DNA from: JAVDCA01 sp963819385 | Lineage (GTDB): Bacteria; Pseudomonadota; Alphaproteobacteria; Rhizobiales; Xanthobacteraceae | Assembly (NCBI GenBank): GCA_963819385.1 | Contig: CAWFVV010000006.1 | Coordinates: 124,001 to 188,000, forward strand | Length of the DNA: 64,000 bases | Reading direction: 5' to 3' | Shown: positions 16,908-25,070 of the stretch, in pieces | Layout of the letters: each line of letters begins with the position of its first letter | Numbering within the stretch: the first letter of the stretch is position 1 | The notes under the pieces: model-generated | Databases searched by the model: none | The model's input: the letters and a program-made list of their open reading frames with translations, nothing else | Told to the model about the DNA's origin: nothing | Program-made: the position numbers and the translations under genes

Positions 16908-17471
16908 ATGCCCACCACCCGCCGAAACGCGCTTGTTCTCCTCGCCGGCGCGTTTGCCGTGCCTGCGGCCGCACAGACGCCGGCCATGAGTCGCCTGACC
17001 GCCTACGCGTTCACGTTCAAGGCGCTCGACGGCGGCGACGTCCGGCTCGCCGATTTCGCCGGCAAGCCGATCCTCGTGGTTAACACCGCCTCCCAATGCG
17101 GTTTCACACCGCAATACGCCGGCCTCCAGCAATTGTGGACGCGCTATCACGACCGCGGCCTGATGATGATCGCGGTGCCGTCCAACGATTTCGGCGGCCA
17201 GGAGCCGGGCGGCGCCGCCGACATCCGCGAGACCGCGAACCACACCTACGGCGTCACGTTCCCGATCGCCGAGAAGGCGGTGGTCAAAGGCGCGAACCCA
17301 AGTCCGTTTTACAAATGGGCCGCGAGCGAGCGCCCGCTCGACGTGCCACGCTGGAACTTCCACAAATATCTGATCGGCCGCGACGGCCACATCGCGGCGG
17401 CCTTCCCGTCAGAGGTCGAGCCGACCAATTCGCGCGTGATCATGGCGATCGAAAAAGAGCTCGCCGAGTAG
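16908..17471 (+). CDS. Glutathione peroxidase, exported form
   Basis: A 187-residue thiol peroxidase. It has a signal peptide (residues about 1-22, RRNALVLLAGAFAVPAAAQ), the catalytic Cys in VNTASQCGFTPQY, Gln in FGGQEPG and Trp in RWNFHKYLI, i.e. the Cys-Gln-Trp triad of Cys-GPx. It uses Cys, not selenocysteine. It reduces hydroperoxides in the periplasm, likely with thioredoxin-like donors. Its TAG stop codon is the left end of repeat family A copy 1, which also ends the convergent prmB gene. Confidence 0.92.
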   Translation: MPTTRRNALVLLAGAFAVPAAAQTPAMSRLTAYAFTFKALDGGDVRLADFAGKPILVVNTASQCGFTPQYAGLQQLWTRYHDRGLMMIAVPSNDFGGQEPGGAADIRETANHTYGVTFPIAEKAVVKGANPSPFYKWAASERPLDVPRWNFHKYLIGRDGHIAAAFPSEVEPTNSRVIMAIEKELAE

Positions 17472-17557
17472 GATGGGTAGAGGGCGAAGCCCGAAACCCA
17501 TCACCTGCTCGTTGGCCTTGAAGTGTTGGGTCTCGCTTGCGCTCGACCCAACCTACG
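17468..17557. repeat. Composite palindromic repeat family A, copy 1
   Basis: The outer inverted termini are GTAGGATGGGT (17468-17478) and ACCCAACCTAC (17546-17556), matching at 10 of 11 positions. Two inner palindromes are present: GATGGGT...ACCCATC, and TTGGGTC...GACCCAA. The left terminus supplies the TAG stop of gpx and the right terminus supplies, on the other strand, the TAG stop of prmB. The same architecture recurs at 37733 and 41449. Confidence 0.88.
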
Positions 17558-18479
17558 AAACCGCTTGCAACGCCTTCGCGTCGATCCAGAACACCTCGCC
17601 CGAGCTTTCCTCCGTGTCGAGCCAGAGGAAAGGCAGCCGCGGAAACGCCTGCTCGACCGCCGCACGCCCGCGCCCGATCTCGCACAGAAGTCCGCCCGTC
17701 TCGGTCAAGTGACGCGGTGCCTCCGCGATGATGCGACGGACGAACTTCAACCCGTCGGGGCCACCCGCGAGCGCGCGGCGCGGCTCGTGCCGGCATTCGG
17801 GCGGCAGCGCCGCCATCCCATGCGCATCCACATAGGGCGGATTCGTCAGGATGAGATCGTAACGCTCGGCGCCCACCGGCGCGTAGAGGTCGCCGTGGCG
17901 TAGCTGCACGCGATCATCGAGTGCGTGATCGCGCACATTGATGCGCGCGACCGCAAGCGCATCGCGCGAGATATCCGCGGCATCGACCGTCGCGTCCGGA
18001 AAACGCATGGCGGCGAGAATTGCGAGGCATCCCGAACCGGTGCACAGGTCGAGCACGCGGCCGATGCCTGCGGGATCGACCAGCCCGTCGTCGGCGAACA
18101 GATCTCCCGCGAGAAGCTCGCCGAGATAGGAGCGCGGCACGATCACGCGCTCATCGACGTAGAACGCCACGCCCTGGACATAGCTCTTGCGCACCAGATA
18201 GGCGGCAGGCTTGCGGGTGCGCACACGCCGCTCGATGAGAGCAAGAACCGCCGTACGCTCCTTGGCGGTCACGTGCGCGCGCGAGAAGGCATCGAACCGC
18301 TCGGGCGGCAGATGCAAGGCTTCGCCGACCAGGAACGCGGCTTCGGCGACCGGATCGGTCGTGCCGTGCGCGATCGCGAGCTTGGCGGCGCGAAAGCGCG
18401 ACACCGCATAGCGCACGAGGTCGATGATGGTCTTGAGCTCGCGCGGCGATCTTGCGCGACGGCGGGCGTATGTGGGCAC
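17553..18479 (-). CDS. prmB: 50S ribosomal protein L3 N5-glutamine methyltransferase
   Basis: A 308-residue HemK/PrmB-type methyltransferase. Motif I is VLDLCTGSGCLAILAA and the catalytic NPPY occurs in LILTNPPYVDAHGM, followed by EPRRALAGGPDGL, which together define N5-glutamine methyltransferases. The longer N-terminal domain and the length are PrmB-like rather than PrmC. It uses SAM to methylate a glutamine of ribosomal protein uL3. The start is a GTG at 18479. Its TAG stop lies within the right end of repeat family A copy 1. Confidence 0.9.
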   Translation of the reverse strand: MPTYARRRARSPRELKTIIDLVRYAVSRFRAAKLAIAHGTTDPVAEAAFLVGEALHLPPERFDAFSRAHVTAKERTAVLALIERRVRTRKPAAYLVRKSYVQGVAFYVDERVIVPRSYLGELLAGDLFADDGLVDPAGIGRVLDLCTGSGCLAILAAMRFPDATVDAADISRDALAVARINVRDHALDDRVQLRHGDLYAPVGAERYDLILTNPPYVDAHGMAALPPECRHEPRRALAGGPDGLKFVRRIIAEAPRHLTETGGLLCEIGRGRAAVEQAFPRLPFLWLDTEESSGEVFWIDAKALQAVS

Positions 18480-18601
18480 TCGGTTAGACCTTCAGCGGCT
18501 TGCCAATCAGTGGGCATGGACGGTCGCCACTCAATATCACCGCGCTCGCAATCCGCGAAAGCGGCCAATGACGCCGCCGCCGGCGTGCTAGCATCGTCGC
18601 C

Positions 18602-19081
18602 ATGCCCGTGCTTGCCCTCATCGACGCCGCCGCCCTGCTCCCGCCGCGTGGAGGGCTGATCGGCCTCGATCTCGGCACCAAGACCATCGGAGTTGCGACC
18701 AGCGATCCCGACCGCCGGCTCGCGACCGCGGTCGAGACCATCGCGCGGAAGGCCTTTTCGGCCGACGCAGCGCGCATTCTGGCGCTCGCCGCCGAGCGCA
18801 AGGCCGCCGGCCTCGTGCTCGGCCTGCCCGTCAACATGGACGGCAGCGAGGGCCCGCGCGCCCAGTCGACCCGCGCCTTTGCGCGCAACCTCACCCGATT
18901 GACCGAGCTGCCGATTGCACTCTGGGACGAGCGGCTGTCGACCGCCGCTGTCGAGCGCGACCTGATCGCGGCCGACGCGAGCCGCGCCCGGCGCAAGGCC
19001 GTGATCGACCAGCATGCCGCCGTGTTCATCCTGCAGGGAGCCCTCGACCGGCTCGCTCATGCGGCGGGTCAGCGCGGCTGA
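18602..19081 (+). CDS. ruvX: Holliday junction resolvase-like protein RuvX/YqgF
   Basis: A 159-residue RNase H-fold nuclease. The first acidic site is in GLDLGTKTIGVA (Asp about residue 24), with later LGLPVNMDGSEGPRA and the end motif LWDERLST then ...HAAVFILQGAL. The family processes pre-16S rRNA ends and/or recombination junctions. In alphaproteobacteria it commonly precedes pyrB, as it does here, 102 bp upstream on the same strand. The length fits the family. Confidence 0.93.
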   Translation: MPVLALIDAAALLPPRGGLIGLDLGTKTIGVATSDPDRRLATAVETIARKAFSADAARILALAAERKAAGLVLGLPVNMDGSEGPRAQSTRAFARNLTRLTELPIALWDERLSTAAVERDLIAADASRARRKAVIDQHAAVFILQGALDRLAHAAGQRG

Positions 19082-19183
19082 GCCGCCGGTTCCGCGCCAG
19101 CGGCCCCGCTCAAAACACGCCTGGGGACGACGCGCCGCGCGCCCTTGCCGAGGCCGGATGATGCGCTTATAGGTGCCGCTTTA

Positions 19184-20137
19184 ATGAACATCGTTCCAAA
19201 ATCCTCGTTCGTCCTCAGCCAGCGGCACCTGCTGGGGATCGACGGTTTGTCGCGCGAGCAGATCGTGGGCCTGCTCGAGCTCGCCGAGGAATTCGTCGAG
19301 CTCAACCGGCAGATCGAGAAGAAGCGCACATCAATGCGCGGCCGCACCCAGATCAACCTGTTCTTCGAGGTCTCGACGCGCACCCAGGCCTCGTTCGAAC
19401 TCGCCGGCAAGCGGCTCGGCGCCGACGTGATGAACATGTCGGCGAGCTCCTCGTCCATGCGCAAGGGCGAGACGTTGCTCGACACCGCCATCACGCTCAA
19501 CGCCATGCACCCCGACATCATCATCGTGCGCCATCACGCGTCGGGCGCCGTTGAGCTGCTCGCCCGCAAGGTCGACTGCTCGGTGATCAACGCCGGCGAC
19601 GGCGCGCACGAGCACCCGACCCAGGCGCTGCTCGACGCGCTCACGATCCGCCGCAACAAGGGCCGCCTCGAGGGACTGACCGTCACGATCTGCGGCGATA
19701 TCCTGCATTCGCGCGTCGCGCGCTCGAACATCATCCTGCTCAACACCATGGGTGCACGCGTGCGCGTGGTTGCGCCGTCCACCTTGCTGCCGCCCGGCAT
19801 CGAGCGCCTGGGCGTCGAGGTCTATCGCGACATGCGCGAGGGCCTGCGCGACGCCGATATCGTGATGATGCTGCGTCTGCAGCGCGAGCGCATGAACGGC
19901 TCGTTCGTGCCCTCGCTACAGGAATACGCCGCCTATTTCGGCCTCGACGCGAAGAAGCTCGCCTACGCCAAGCCGGACGCGCTCGTCATGCACCCGGGCC
20001 CGATGAACCGCGGCGTCGAGATCAACTCGGCGGTCGCCGACGGCGCCCAATCGCTGATACGCCAGCAGGTCGAGATGGGCGTCGCGGTGCGCATGGCGGT
20101 GCTCGAGGCGCTGTCGCGGAACCTGCCGAATGCGTGA
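19184..20137 (+). CDS. pyrB: Aspartate carbamoyltransferase catalytic subunit
   Basis: A 317-residue enzyme of de novo pyrimidine synthesis that makes N-carbamoyl-aspartate from carbamoyl phosphate and aspartate. Carbamoyl-phosphate loop FFEVSTRTQASFELAGKRLG, HHASG and the HPTQALLDA motif are present, as is HPGPMNRGVEI near the C-terminus. The ATG at 19184 gives a family-typical N-terminus. It is the first gene of pyrB-orf-pyrC'-plsY and overlaps the next ORF by 8 bp. No pyrI is present, as expected when PyrC' takes the structural role. Confidence 0.95.
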   Translation: MNIVPKSSFVLSQRHLLGIDGLSREQIVGLLELAEEFVELNRQIEKKRTSMRGRTQINLFFEVSTRTQASFELAGKRLGADVMNMSASSSSMRKGETLLDTAITLNAMHPDIIIVRHHASGAVELLARKVDCSVINAGDGAHEHPTQALLDALTIRRNKGRLEGLTVTICGDILHSRVARSNIILLNTMGARVRVVAPSTLLPPGIERLGVEVYRDMREGLRDADIVMMLRLQRERMNGSFVPSLQEYAAYFGLDAKKLAYAKPDALVMHPGPMNRGVEINSAVADGAQSLIRQQVEMGVAVRMAVLEALSRNLPNA

Positions 20138-20423
20138 GGCGGCAATGTGCGAGCCCTTCGATCTGGTGCTCGACTTCTTCGATTTTTTGTTTGATCGGGC
20201 TGCTTGGCGCCAAATGAAAGGCCCCATGGCGCTGGCAACCGCGGTCCTGGGCACGGCGTTCGGAATTGTGTTCGCCTTCATCGGAGCGGCCGCATTCGTC
20301 CAAGCTGCCTCCTGGTCGTCGAGGCTGGGCGCGTTGGCCTTCGCGGCGATCGGCGTTTACCTGCTGGGAAACATCCTGATTGGCGTGATCGCGTTTCTCC
20401 GGGCTGGGGGCTCCCAAAAGTGA
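20130..20423 (+). CDS. Small membrane protein between pyrB and pyrC'
   Basis: A 97-residue protein with two hydrophobic helices (about residues 35-57 and 66-90, e.g. GTAFGIVFAFIGAAAFV and GALAFAAIGVYLLGNILIGV). It overlaps pyrB by 8 bp and its TGA overlaps the ATG of pyrC' (TGATG), so it is translationally coupled to both. No family recognised. The N-terminal MCEPFDLVLDFFDFLFD stretch is unusually rich in Phe/Asp. It is unlikely to be an enzyme of the pathway; a membrane adapter is speculation. Confidence 0.7.
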   Translation: MREAAMCEPFDLVLDFFDFLFDRAAWRQMKGPMALATAVLGTAFGIVFAFIGAAAFVQAASWSSRLGALAFAAIGVYLLGNILIGVIAFLRAGGSQK

Positions 20424-21724
20424 TGTTGTCCGAACGCCGCCCGATCCTGCTTACCAACGCGCGGATCATCGATCCGTCGCGCGGCCTCGACATAGCCGGC
20501 GACCTGCTGATCGCCGACGGCGTAATCCGCGACGCCAGGCGCGGCATCGGCGCGGCCGGCGTGCCGGAAGGGACCGAAATCGTCGACTGCAAGGGCAAGG
20601 TCGTCGCGCCCGGGCTGGTCGACATGCGCGCTTTCGTGGGTGAGCCCGGCGCCGAATATCGCGAGACGTTTGCGTCGGCGAGCCAGGCCGCGGCGGCGGG
20701 CGGCGTCACCACCATCGTATGCCAGCCCGACACCAACCCGGCGATCGACGAGCCCGCCGTGGTCGACTTCGTGATGCGGCGCGCGCGCGACACCGCGATC
20801 GTGCACGTGCATCCGATGGCGGCGCTCACCAAGGGCCTGCGCGGCGAGGAGATGGCCGAGATCGGCCTGCTCAAGGCCGCCGGCGCCGTCGCGTTCACGG
20901 ATGGCGCCAGGAGCGTGACCAACGCCCAGGTGATGCGGCGCGCGCTCACCTACGCCAACGACTTCGACGCGCTCATCGTGCATCACACCGAGGATCCGGA
21001 CCTCATCGGCGAAGGCGTGATGAACGAAGGCGAATATGCGGCGCGTCTCGGCCTGATCGGCGCGCCCAAGGCGGCCGAGACCATCATACTGGAGCGCGAC
21101 ATTCGCCTCGTCGGCCTCACGGGCGGGCACTACCACGCGGCGTCGGTGACGTGCCAGGAATCGCTCGATGTCCTGCGTCGCGCCAAGGAGGCGGGCCTCG
21201 CCGTCACGGCCTCGGCCTCGATCAACCATCTCACGCTCAACGAGGTCGACGTCGGCTCCTACCGCACGTTCTGCAAGCTCACGCCGCCGCTGCGGTCCGA
21301 AGAGGATCGCGCTGCCCTCGTGGCGGCGGTCGCGAGCGGGCTGATCGACACCGTGATGTCCGACCACGACCCGCAGGACGTCGAGACCAAGCGCCTGCCC
21401 TTCGCCGAGGCTGCGCCCGGCGCGATCGGCATCGAAACCATGCTCACGGCCGGCCTTCGCCTTGTGCACGCCGGCACGGTCGACCTCGCGACCTTGCTCA
21501 AGGCCATGTCGAGCCGGCCGGCGGAGCTGCTCGGCCTTCCCGGCGGGAACCTCAGGGCGGGCAGCGCCGCCGACGTGATCGTGATCGATATCGACGCGCC
21601 CTGGGTGCTCGATCCGGCCGAGCTGAAATCGAAATGCAAGAACACGCCGTTCGACGAGGCGCGCCTCACCGGCCGCGTGACACGTACGATCGTTGCGGGA
21701 CGCACCGTCTACGAATACGTTTGA
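20423..21724 (+). CDS. pyrC: Dihydroorotase-like PyrC', probably non-catalytic
   Basis: A 433-residue amidohydrolase-fold protein in the pyrB operon. Where active dihydroorotases have the metal-binding HxH (D.HVH.REPG), this has DMRAFVGEPGAEY, so both histidines are lost; the later HH pair is also changed (SINHLTLNE). Other family blocks remain (AAAGGVTTIVCQPDTNP, SDHDPQDVETK). In Pseudomonas the pyrB-linked PyrC' is an inactive partner needed to assemble PyrB, and the same role is inferred here. A separate active dihydroorotase should exist elsewhere. Confidence 0.88.
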   Translation: MLSERRPILLTNARIIDPSRGLDIAGDLLIADGVIRDARRGIGAAGVPEGTEIVDCKGKVVAPGLVDMRAFVGEPGAEYRETFASASQAAAAGGVTTIVCQPDTNPAIDEPAVVDFVMRRARDTAIVHVHPMAALTKGLRGEEMAEIGLLKAAGAVAFTDGARSVTNAQVMRRALTYANDFDALIVHHTEDPDLIGEGVMNEGEYAARLGLIGAPKAAETIILERDIRLVGLTGGHYHAASVTCQESLDVLRRAKEAGLAVTASASINHLTLNEVDVGSYRTFCKLTPPLRSEEDRAALVAAVASGLIDTVMSDHDPQDVETKRLPFAEAAPGAIGIETMLTAGLRLVHAGTVDLATLLKAMSSRPAELLGLPGGNLRAGSAADVIVIDIDAPWVLDPAELKSKCKNTPFDEARLTGRVTRTIVAGRTVYEYV

Positions 21725-21746
21725 CGCCGTTATCTGGCATCACATC

Positions 21747-22358
21747 ATGCCTCAACCCATCGACTGGTCGCACACCCTGCCCTATTACGCGGCCGCCTTT
21801 GTTTTCGGCTATCTGCTCGGCTCGATCCCGTTCGGCCTCGTGCTGACGCGGCTCGCCGGCACGCAGGATTTGCGCAGCATCGGGTCAGGCAGTATCGGCG
21901 CCACCAACGTGCTGCGCACCGGCCGCAAAGGCCTCGCGGCCGCGACGGTGATCCTCGACGTCCTCAAGGGCACGGTCGCGGTGCTGGTCGCTCACCATTT
22001 CGGTGGGGAGGATATCGCAATACTCGCCGGGCTCGGCGCTTTCCTGGGCCATCTCTTTCCGGTCTGGCTCAAGTTCAGCGGCGGCAAGGGCGTCGCGACC
22101 TTCATCGGGCTGCTGATCGCCTTCGTGTGGCAGGGCGCCCTCGTCTTCTGCCTGGTCTGGCTCGTGGTCGCCGTCCTGACCCGTTACTCGTCGCTGGCCG
22201 CGCTGGTCGCGAGCCTCGTCACCATCGCGTTCCTGTGGTTCGACCGATACCCGCAGGAGGCGGAGCTGTTTGCCGTGCTGACCGTCCTGATGTGGGCCAA
22301 GCATCACACCAACATCCGCCGGCTCGTGGCCGGGACCGAGGGTAAGATCGGCGGCTGA
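21747..22358 (+). CDS. plsY: Glycerol-3-phosphate acyltransferase PlsY
   Basis: A 203-residue inner-membrane enzyme with about five to seven helices that transfers acyl from acyl-phosphate to glycerol-3-phosphate, the first step of phosphatidic acid synthesis. The family motifs are GSIPFGLVLTRL, GSGSIGATNVLRTG and LKFSGGKGVATFIG. It starts 22 bp after pyrC' on the same strand, so it is probably in the pyr operon, linking lipid and nucleotide supply. Confidence 0.95.
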   Translation: MPQPIDWSHTLPYYAAAFVFGYLLGSIPFGLVLTRLAGTQDLRSIGSGSIGATNVLRTGRKGLAAATVILDVLKGTVAVLVAHHFGGEDIAILAGLGAFLGHLFPVWLKFSGGKGVATFIGLLIAFVWQGALVFCLVWLVVAVLTRYSSLAALVASLVTIAFLWFDRYPQEAELFAVLTVLMWAKHHTNIRRLVAGTEGKIGG

Positions 22359-22375
22359 ACCCCCGAGTTCGCGCG

Positions 22376-22552
22376 CTATTTGTCCAATTCGCCCGCGTTG
22401 TCGACGATCCACTCCATCGCTTCTTCCTCGGTCGCGAAGCCGTCGATGCGCCGCTCTTCACCCACGCGATATCGGATGATCACGTGCCATCCGGGCCCGT
22501 CCTTGTCGCGGAACGGGAGCATGACGGGCTTTTGTTCGTCCATGTCTGCCAT
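22376..22552 (-). CDS. Small conserved-type hypothetical protein
   Basis: A 58-residue acidic protein (MADMDEQKPVMLPFRDKDG...EEEAMEWIVDNAGELDK). The chosen Met at 22552 avoids an improbable 32-residue extension; a second Met at 22543 is possible. The pattern of GWHVIIRYRVGEERRI then GFATEEEAMEWI looks like a short beta-hairpin plus helix, as in DUF-type stress proteins, but no family is certain. It is convergent with plsY and divergent from the OMP gene. Confidence 0.65.
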   Translation of the reverse strand: MADMDEQKPVMLPFRDKDGPGWHVIIRYRVGEERRIDGFATEEEAMEWIVDNAGELDK

Positions 22553-22740
22553 ACCGGCACTATGATTTAGATCGATCCGAAAGCCAATATTCGCCCAAAG
22601 AGCGCGGGACGGACGCCCAACAGAACCGCTGCGTGCACAAGATTTCACCGGTATGTTGCTGAATCATCACAGCTTTGGCGGTGCCGCCGTGCCACAAGAC
22701 GGTAGGTGTTGAAGGCCGAATTCGGGAATTGGGGGCAACC

Positions 22741-23541
22741 ATGCGTATTCTGGGTCTGGCGGCGGCGTCCGCCCTCGCGATTGCATTCACGGGTGCCGCC
22801 CAGGCGACCGATCTGCCGATGCCCTACAAGGCGCGCCCGATCGTGGCGCCAGCGCCCATGGTCTACAACTGGACCGGCTTCTATGTCGGCGTAAACCTCG
22901 GCGGCAGCTGGGTGGACACGGACGACAACAACACCTTCTCGGCCACAATTCCCGGCGGCGGCACGTTCCTGGCAACGCCTTCAACATCGGCGAGCTTCAG
23001 CGGCATCGTTGGCGGCGCCCAGATTGGTTACAACTGGCAGATGGGCCACTTCGTGTACGGCCTCGAGGTCGATATCGACGGCTCCTCGGCGAGCGGCAAC
23101 GCGTCGGTTGGCTGCGGCATCGCGGGGTGCACTGTCACGGGCACGCCGGCCGTCGATGCGTTCGGGACCATCCGCGGCCGCCTCGGCTACGCGCAGGACA
23201 ACTGGCTGTTCTACGGCACGGGCGGCTTCGCGTGGCAGCACATCACGAACACCGTCACCGACACGACGGCCGCCGGAAGCGCGACGGTGTTCAACGCGTC
23301 GACTGTCCAGGGCGGCTGGGTGCTCGGCGCCGGCGTCGAGACCGCGTTCGCGCCGCGCTGGACCGCAGGCCTCGAGTATCTCTACATCGACACCGGGAGC
23401 TTCACCCTGTTCAACGGAGCCGTTCCGGGCTCGGTGCTCGGTGTCCTCGGCGCGCCGGCCGGCACCACCGCGACGTTCAATGACTCAGAGCACGTGCGGA
23501 ATAATGTCGTCCGCGCGCGCCTGAACTACCGTTTCCAATAA
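22741..23541 (+). CDS. Outer-membrane beta-barrel protein (Omp25/31 type)
   Basis: A 266-residue porin-like protein. Residues 1-22 are a signal peptide (MRILGLAAASALAIAFTGAAQA), then ATDLPMPYKARP and YNWTGFYVGVNLGGSW, the standard opening of Brucella/Rhizobium Omp25-Omp31 barrels. Repeated amphipathic strands follow (IGYNWQMGHFVYGLEVDIDG, WVLGAGVETAF) and the last residue is an aromatic-Gln end, RLNYRFQ. It contributes to outer-membrane integrity. It is unusual in sitting inside the plsY-dprA-topA run. A hairpin follows the gene. Confidence 0.92.
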   Translation: MRILGLAAASALAIAFTGAAQATDLPMPYKARPIVAPAPMVYNWTGFYVGVNLGGSWVDTDDNNTFSATIPGGGTFLATPSTSASFSGIVGGAQIGYNWQMGHFVYGLEVDIDGSSASGNASVGCGIAGCTVTGTPAVDAFGTIRGRLGYAQDNWLFYGTGGFAWQHITNTVTDTTAAGSATVFNASTVQGGWVLGAGVETAFAPRWTAGLEYLYIDTGSFTLFNGAVPGSVLGVLGAPAGTTATFNDSEHVRNNVVRARLNYRFQ

Positions 23542-23542
23542 C

Positions 23543-23580
23543 GAGGTTGCGCCCGCGTTCTTGACGCTGGCGCAAACCTC
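23543..23580 (+). terminator. Hairpin after the OMP gene
   Basis: GAGGTTGCGCC (23543-23553) pairs with GGCGCAAACCTC (23569-23580), with one bulged A. It begins one base after the OMP stop codon and precedes dprA, so it probably ends the OMP message. The T-tract is missing. Confidence 0.6.
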
Positions 23581-23621
23581 AACTAGAACAAATAGAGAAC
23601 AATTCATTCGGGCAAAACCGC

Positions 23622-24740
23622 ATGGCGGGCGAGCACGAGGCCGGAGTCCAGCTGACCGACGCACAACGACTCGACTGGCTACGGCTGATCCGCAGCGAGA
23701 ATGTCGGCCCGCGCACCTTCCGCACACTGTTGAATCATTACGGCAGCGCCCGCGCGGCGCTGGCCGCGCTGCCCGAGCTCGCTCGCCGCGGCGGCGCGAC
23801 GCGCGGCCCGCGCGTTTTCGCGCGCGAAGATGCCGAGCGTGAATTGGCCGCGGCGCGCGATCTCGGCGTCGCACTGGTCGGCCTCGGCGAGCCCGCCTAC
23901 CCGGCGCGCTTGCGCGAGATCGACGACGCGCCGCCGCTCCTTGCGGTACGTGGCGAGGGCGCCGCGCTCGATCGCCCGATGCTCGCGATCGTCGGTGCCC
24001 GCAATGCCTCGGCGGCGGGCCAGAAGTTCGCCGAACGGCTCGCGCGCGACCTCGGCCAGGCCGGCTTCGTCATCGTCTCGGGGCTGGCGCGCGGCATCGA
24101 CGCGAGCGCGCACCGCGCGAGCCTGCCGACCGGCACGGTCGCGGTGCTCGCCGGCGGCCACGCGCGCATCTATCCGCCCGAGCACCTCGACCTGCTGGAC
24201 GCGCTTCTCCACGAGGGCGCTGCCGTCTCCGAGATGCCGGTCGACTGGGAGCCGCGCAGTCGCGATTTCCCGCGCCGCAACCGGATCATCTCAGGGCTCG
24301 CGCTCGGCGTGATCGTGGTCGAGGCGGCAACGCGCTCGGGCTCCCTGATCACGGCGCGGCTCGCCGCCGAGCAGGGTCGCGAGGTGTTTGCGGCTCCCGG
24401 CTCGCCGCTCGATCCACGCGCGGAAGGCAGCAACGGCCTCCTCAAGCAGGGCGCAGCCCTCGTGACCGAGGCGGCCGACGTGATCGCGGTCATCGAGCCG
24501 ATCCTCGGCCGCCCGCTGCCGTTTGCAGACGCAGCCGAGCCGGTATCCGCGCCGCCCGCCCCGGCTCCGGACGATACCGAACGCTCGCGCATCATGGCGC
24601 TCCTCAGCCCGACCGGCGTTGCGATCGACGATCTCATCCGCCTGTCGGGCGCTTCCGCCGCGAGCGTGCGCACAACGCTTCTGGAACTCGACGTGGCCGG
24701 CCGGCTCGACCGCCGGCAGGGGCTGGTCGCCCTAGTTTGA
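23622..24740 (+). CDS. dprA: DNA-processing protein DprA
   Basis: A 372-residue single-strand DNA-binding protein that loads RecA on incoming DNA during transformation. After a SAM-like N-terminal domain, the Rossmann-like DprA core shows IVGARNASAAGQKFAERL, VIVSGLARGIDASAHRASL and TVAVLAGGHARIYPPEH, then RNRIISGLALGVIVVEA and EVFAAPGSPLDPRAEGSN. The C-terminal winged helix (LLSPTGVAIDDLIRLSGAS) is present. Position between plsY and topA is typical of Hyphomicrobiales, apart from the intervening OMP gene. Confidence 0.95.
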   Translation: MAGEHEAGVQLTDAQRLDWLRLIRSENVGPRTFRTLLNHYGSARAALAALPELARRGGATRGPRVFAREDAERELAAARDLGVALVGLGEPAYPARLREIDDAPPLLAVRGEGAALDRPMLAIVGARNASAAGQKFAERLARDLGQAGFVIVSGLARGIDASAHRASLPTGTVAVLAGGHARIYPPEHLDLLDALLHEGAAVSEMPVDWEPRSRDFPRRNRIISGLALGVIVVEAATRSGSLITARLAAEQGREVFAAPGSPLDPRAEGSNGLLKQGAALVTEAADVIAVIEPILGRPLPFADAAEPVSAPPAPAPDDTERSRIMALLSPTGVAIDDLIRLSGASAASVRTTLLELDVAGRLDRRQGLVALV

Positions 24741-25070
24741 CCTCGGCCGTCGGCGGCCTCAATCGCACGTTAAGACTCACAGCTGCATGTCTGGGAACTC
24801 TACCCGGCGTCGCCGGTATGCCGATGCCGAAAATCTGGAGAAAAGCGGCCGGTATCGTAAAAAAGTCAGCGCTTGGAGCTACCCCGTTGATTTTTCTCAA
24901 TATTGAGCCAACGATCAACGACCCGGGATGCCCTCGCGGCAAGTCACCCGATTACTATATTACCGTCCCTGATTTGACAGTCGGGGGTGACTTACCCATT
25001 TTCCCCGCGACATCGGTCGTCGATTCCGCGCTAAAGCGGCCACCGAATCCGCAAAAACAAACGGTAAATC
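24741..25070. other. Leader/intergenic region upstream of topA
   Basis: 330 bp without a credible gene. It contains a 12-bp perfect palindrome CTCAATATTGAG at 24896-24907 and a consensus -35-like TTGACA at 24974-24979; the expected -10 position holds only CATTTT, so promoter assignment is weak. No RNA gene seen. Confidence 0.4.

Noticed and set aside
20357..21469. 370-residue minus-strand frame
   Set aside because: Antisense to pyrC'; no family pattern.
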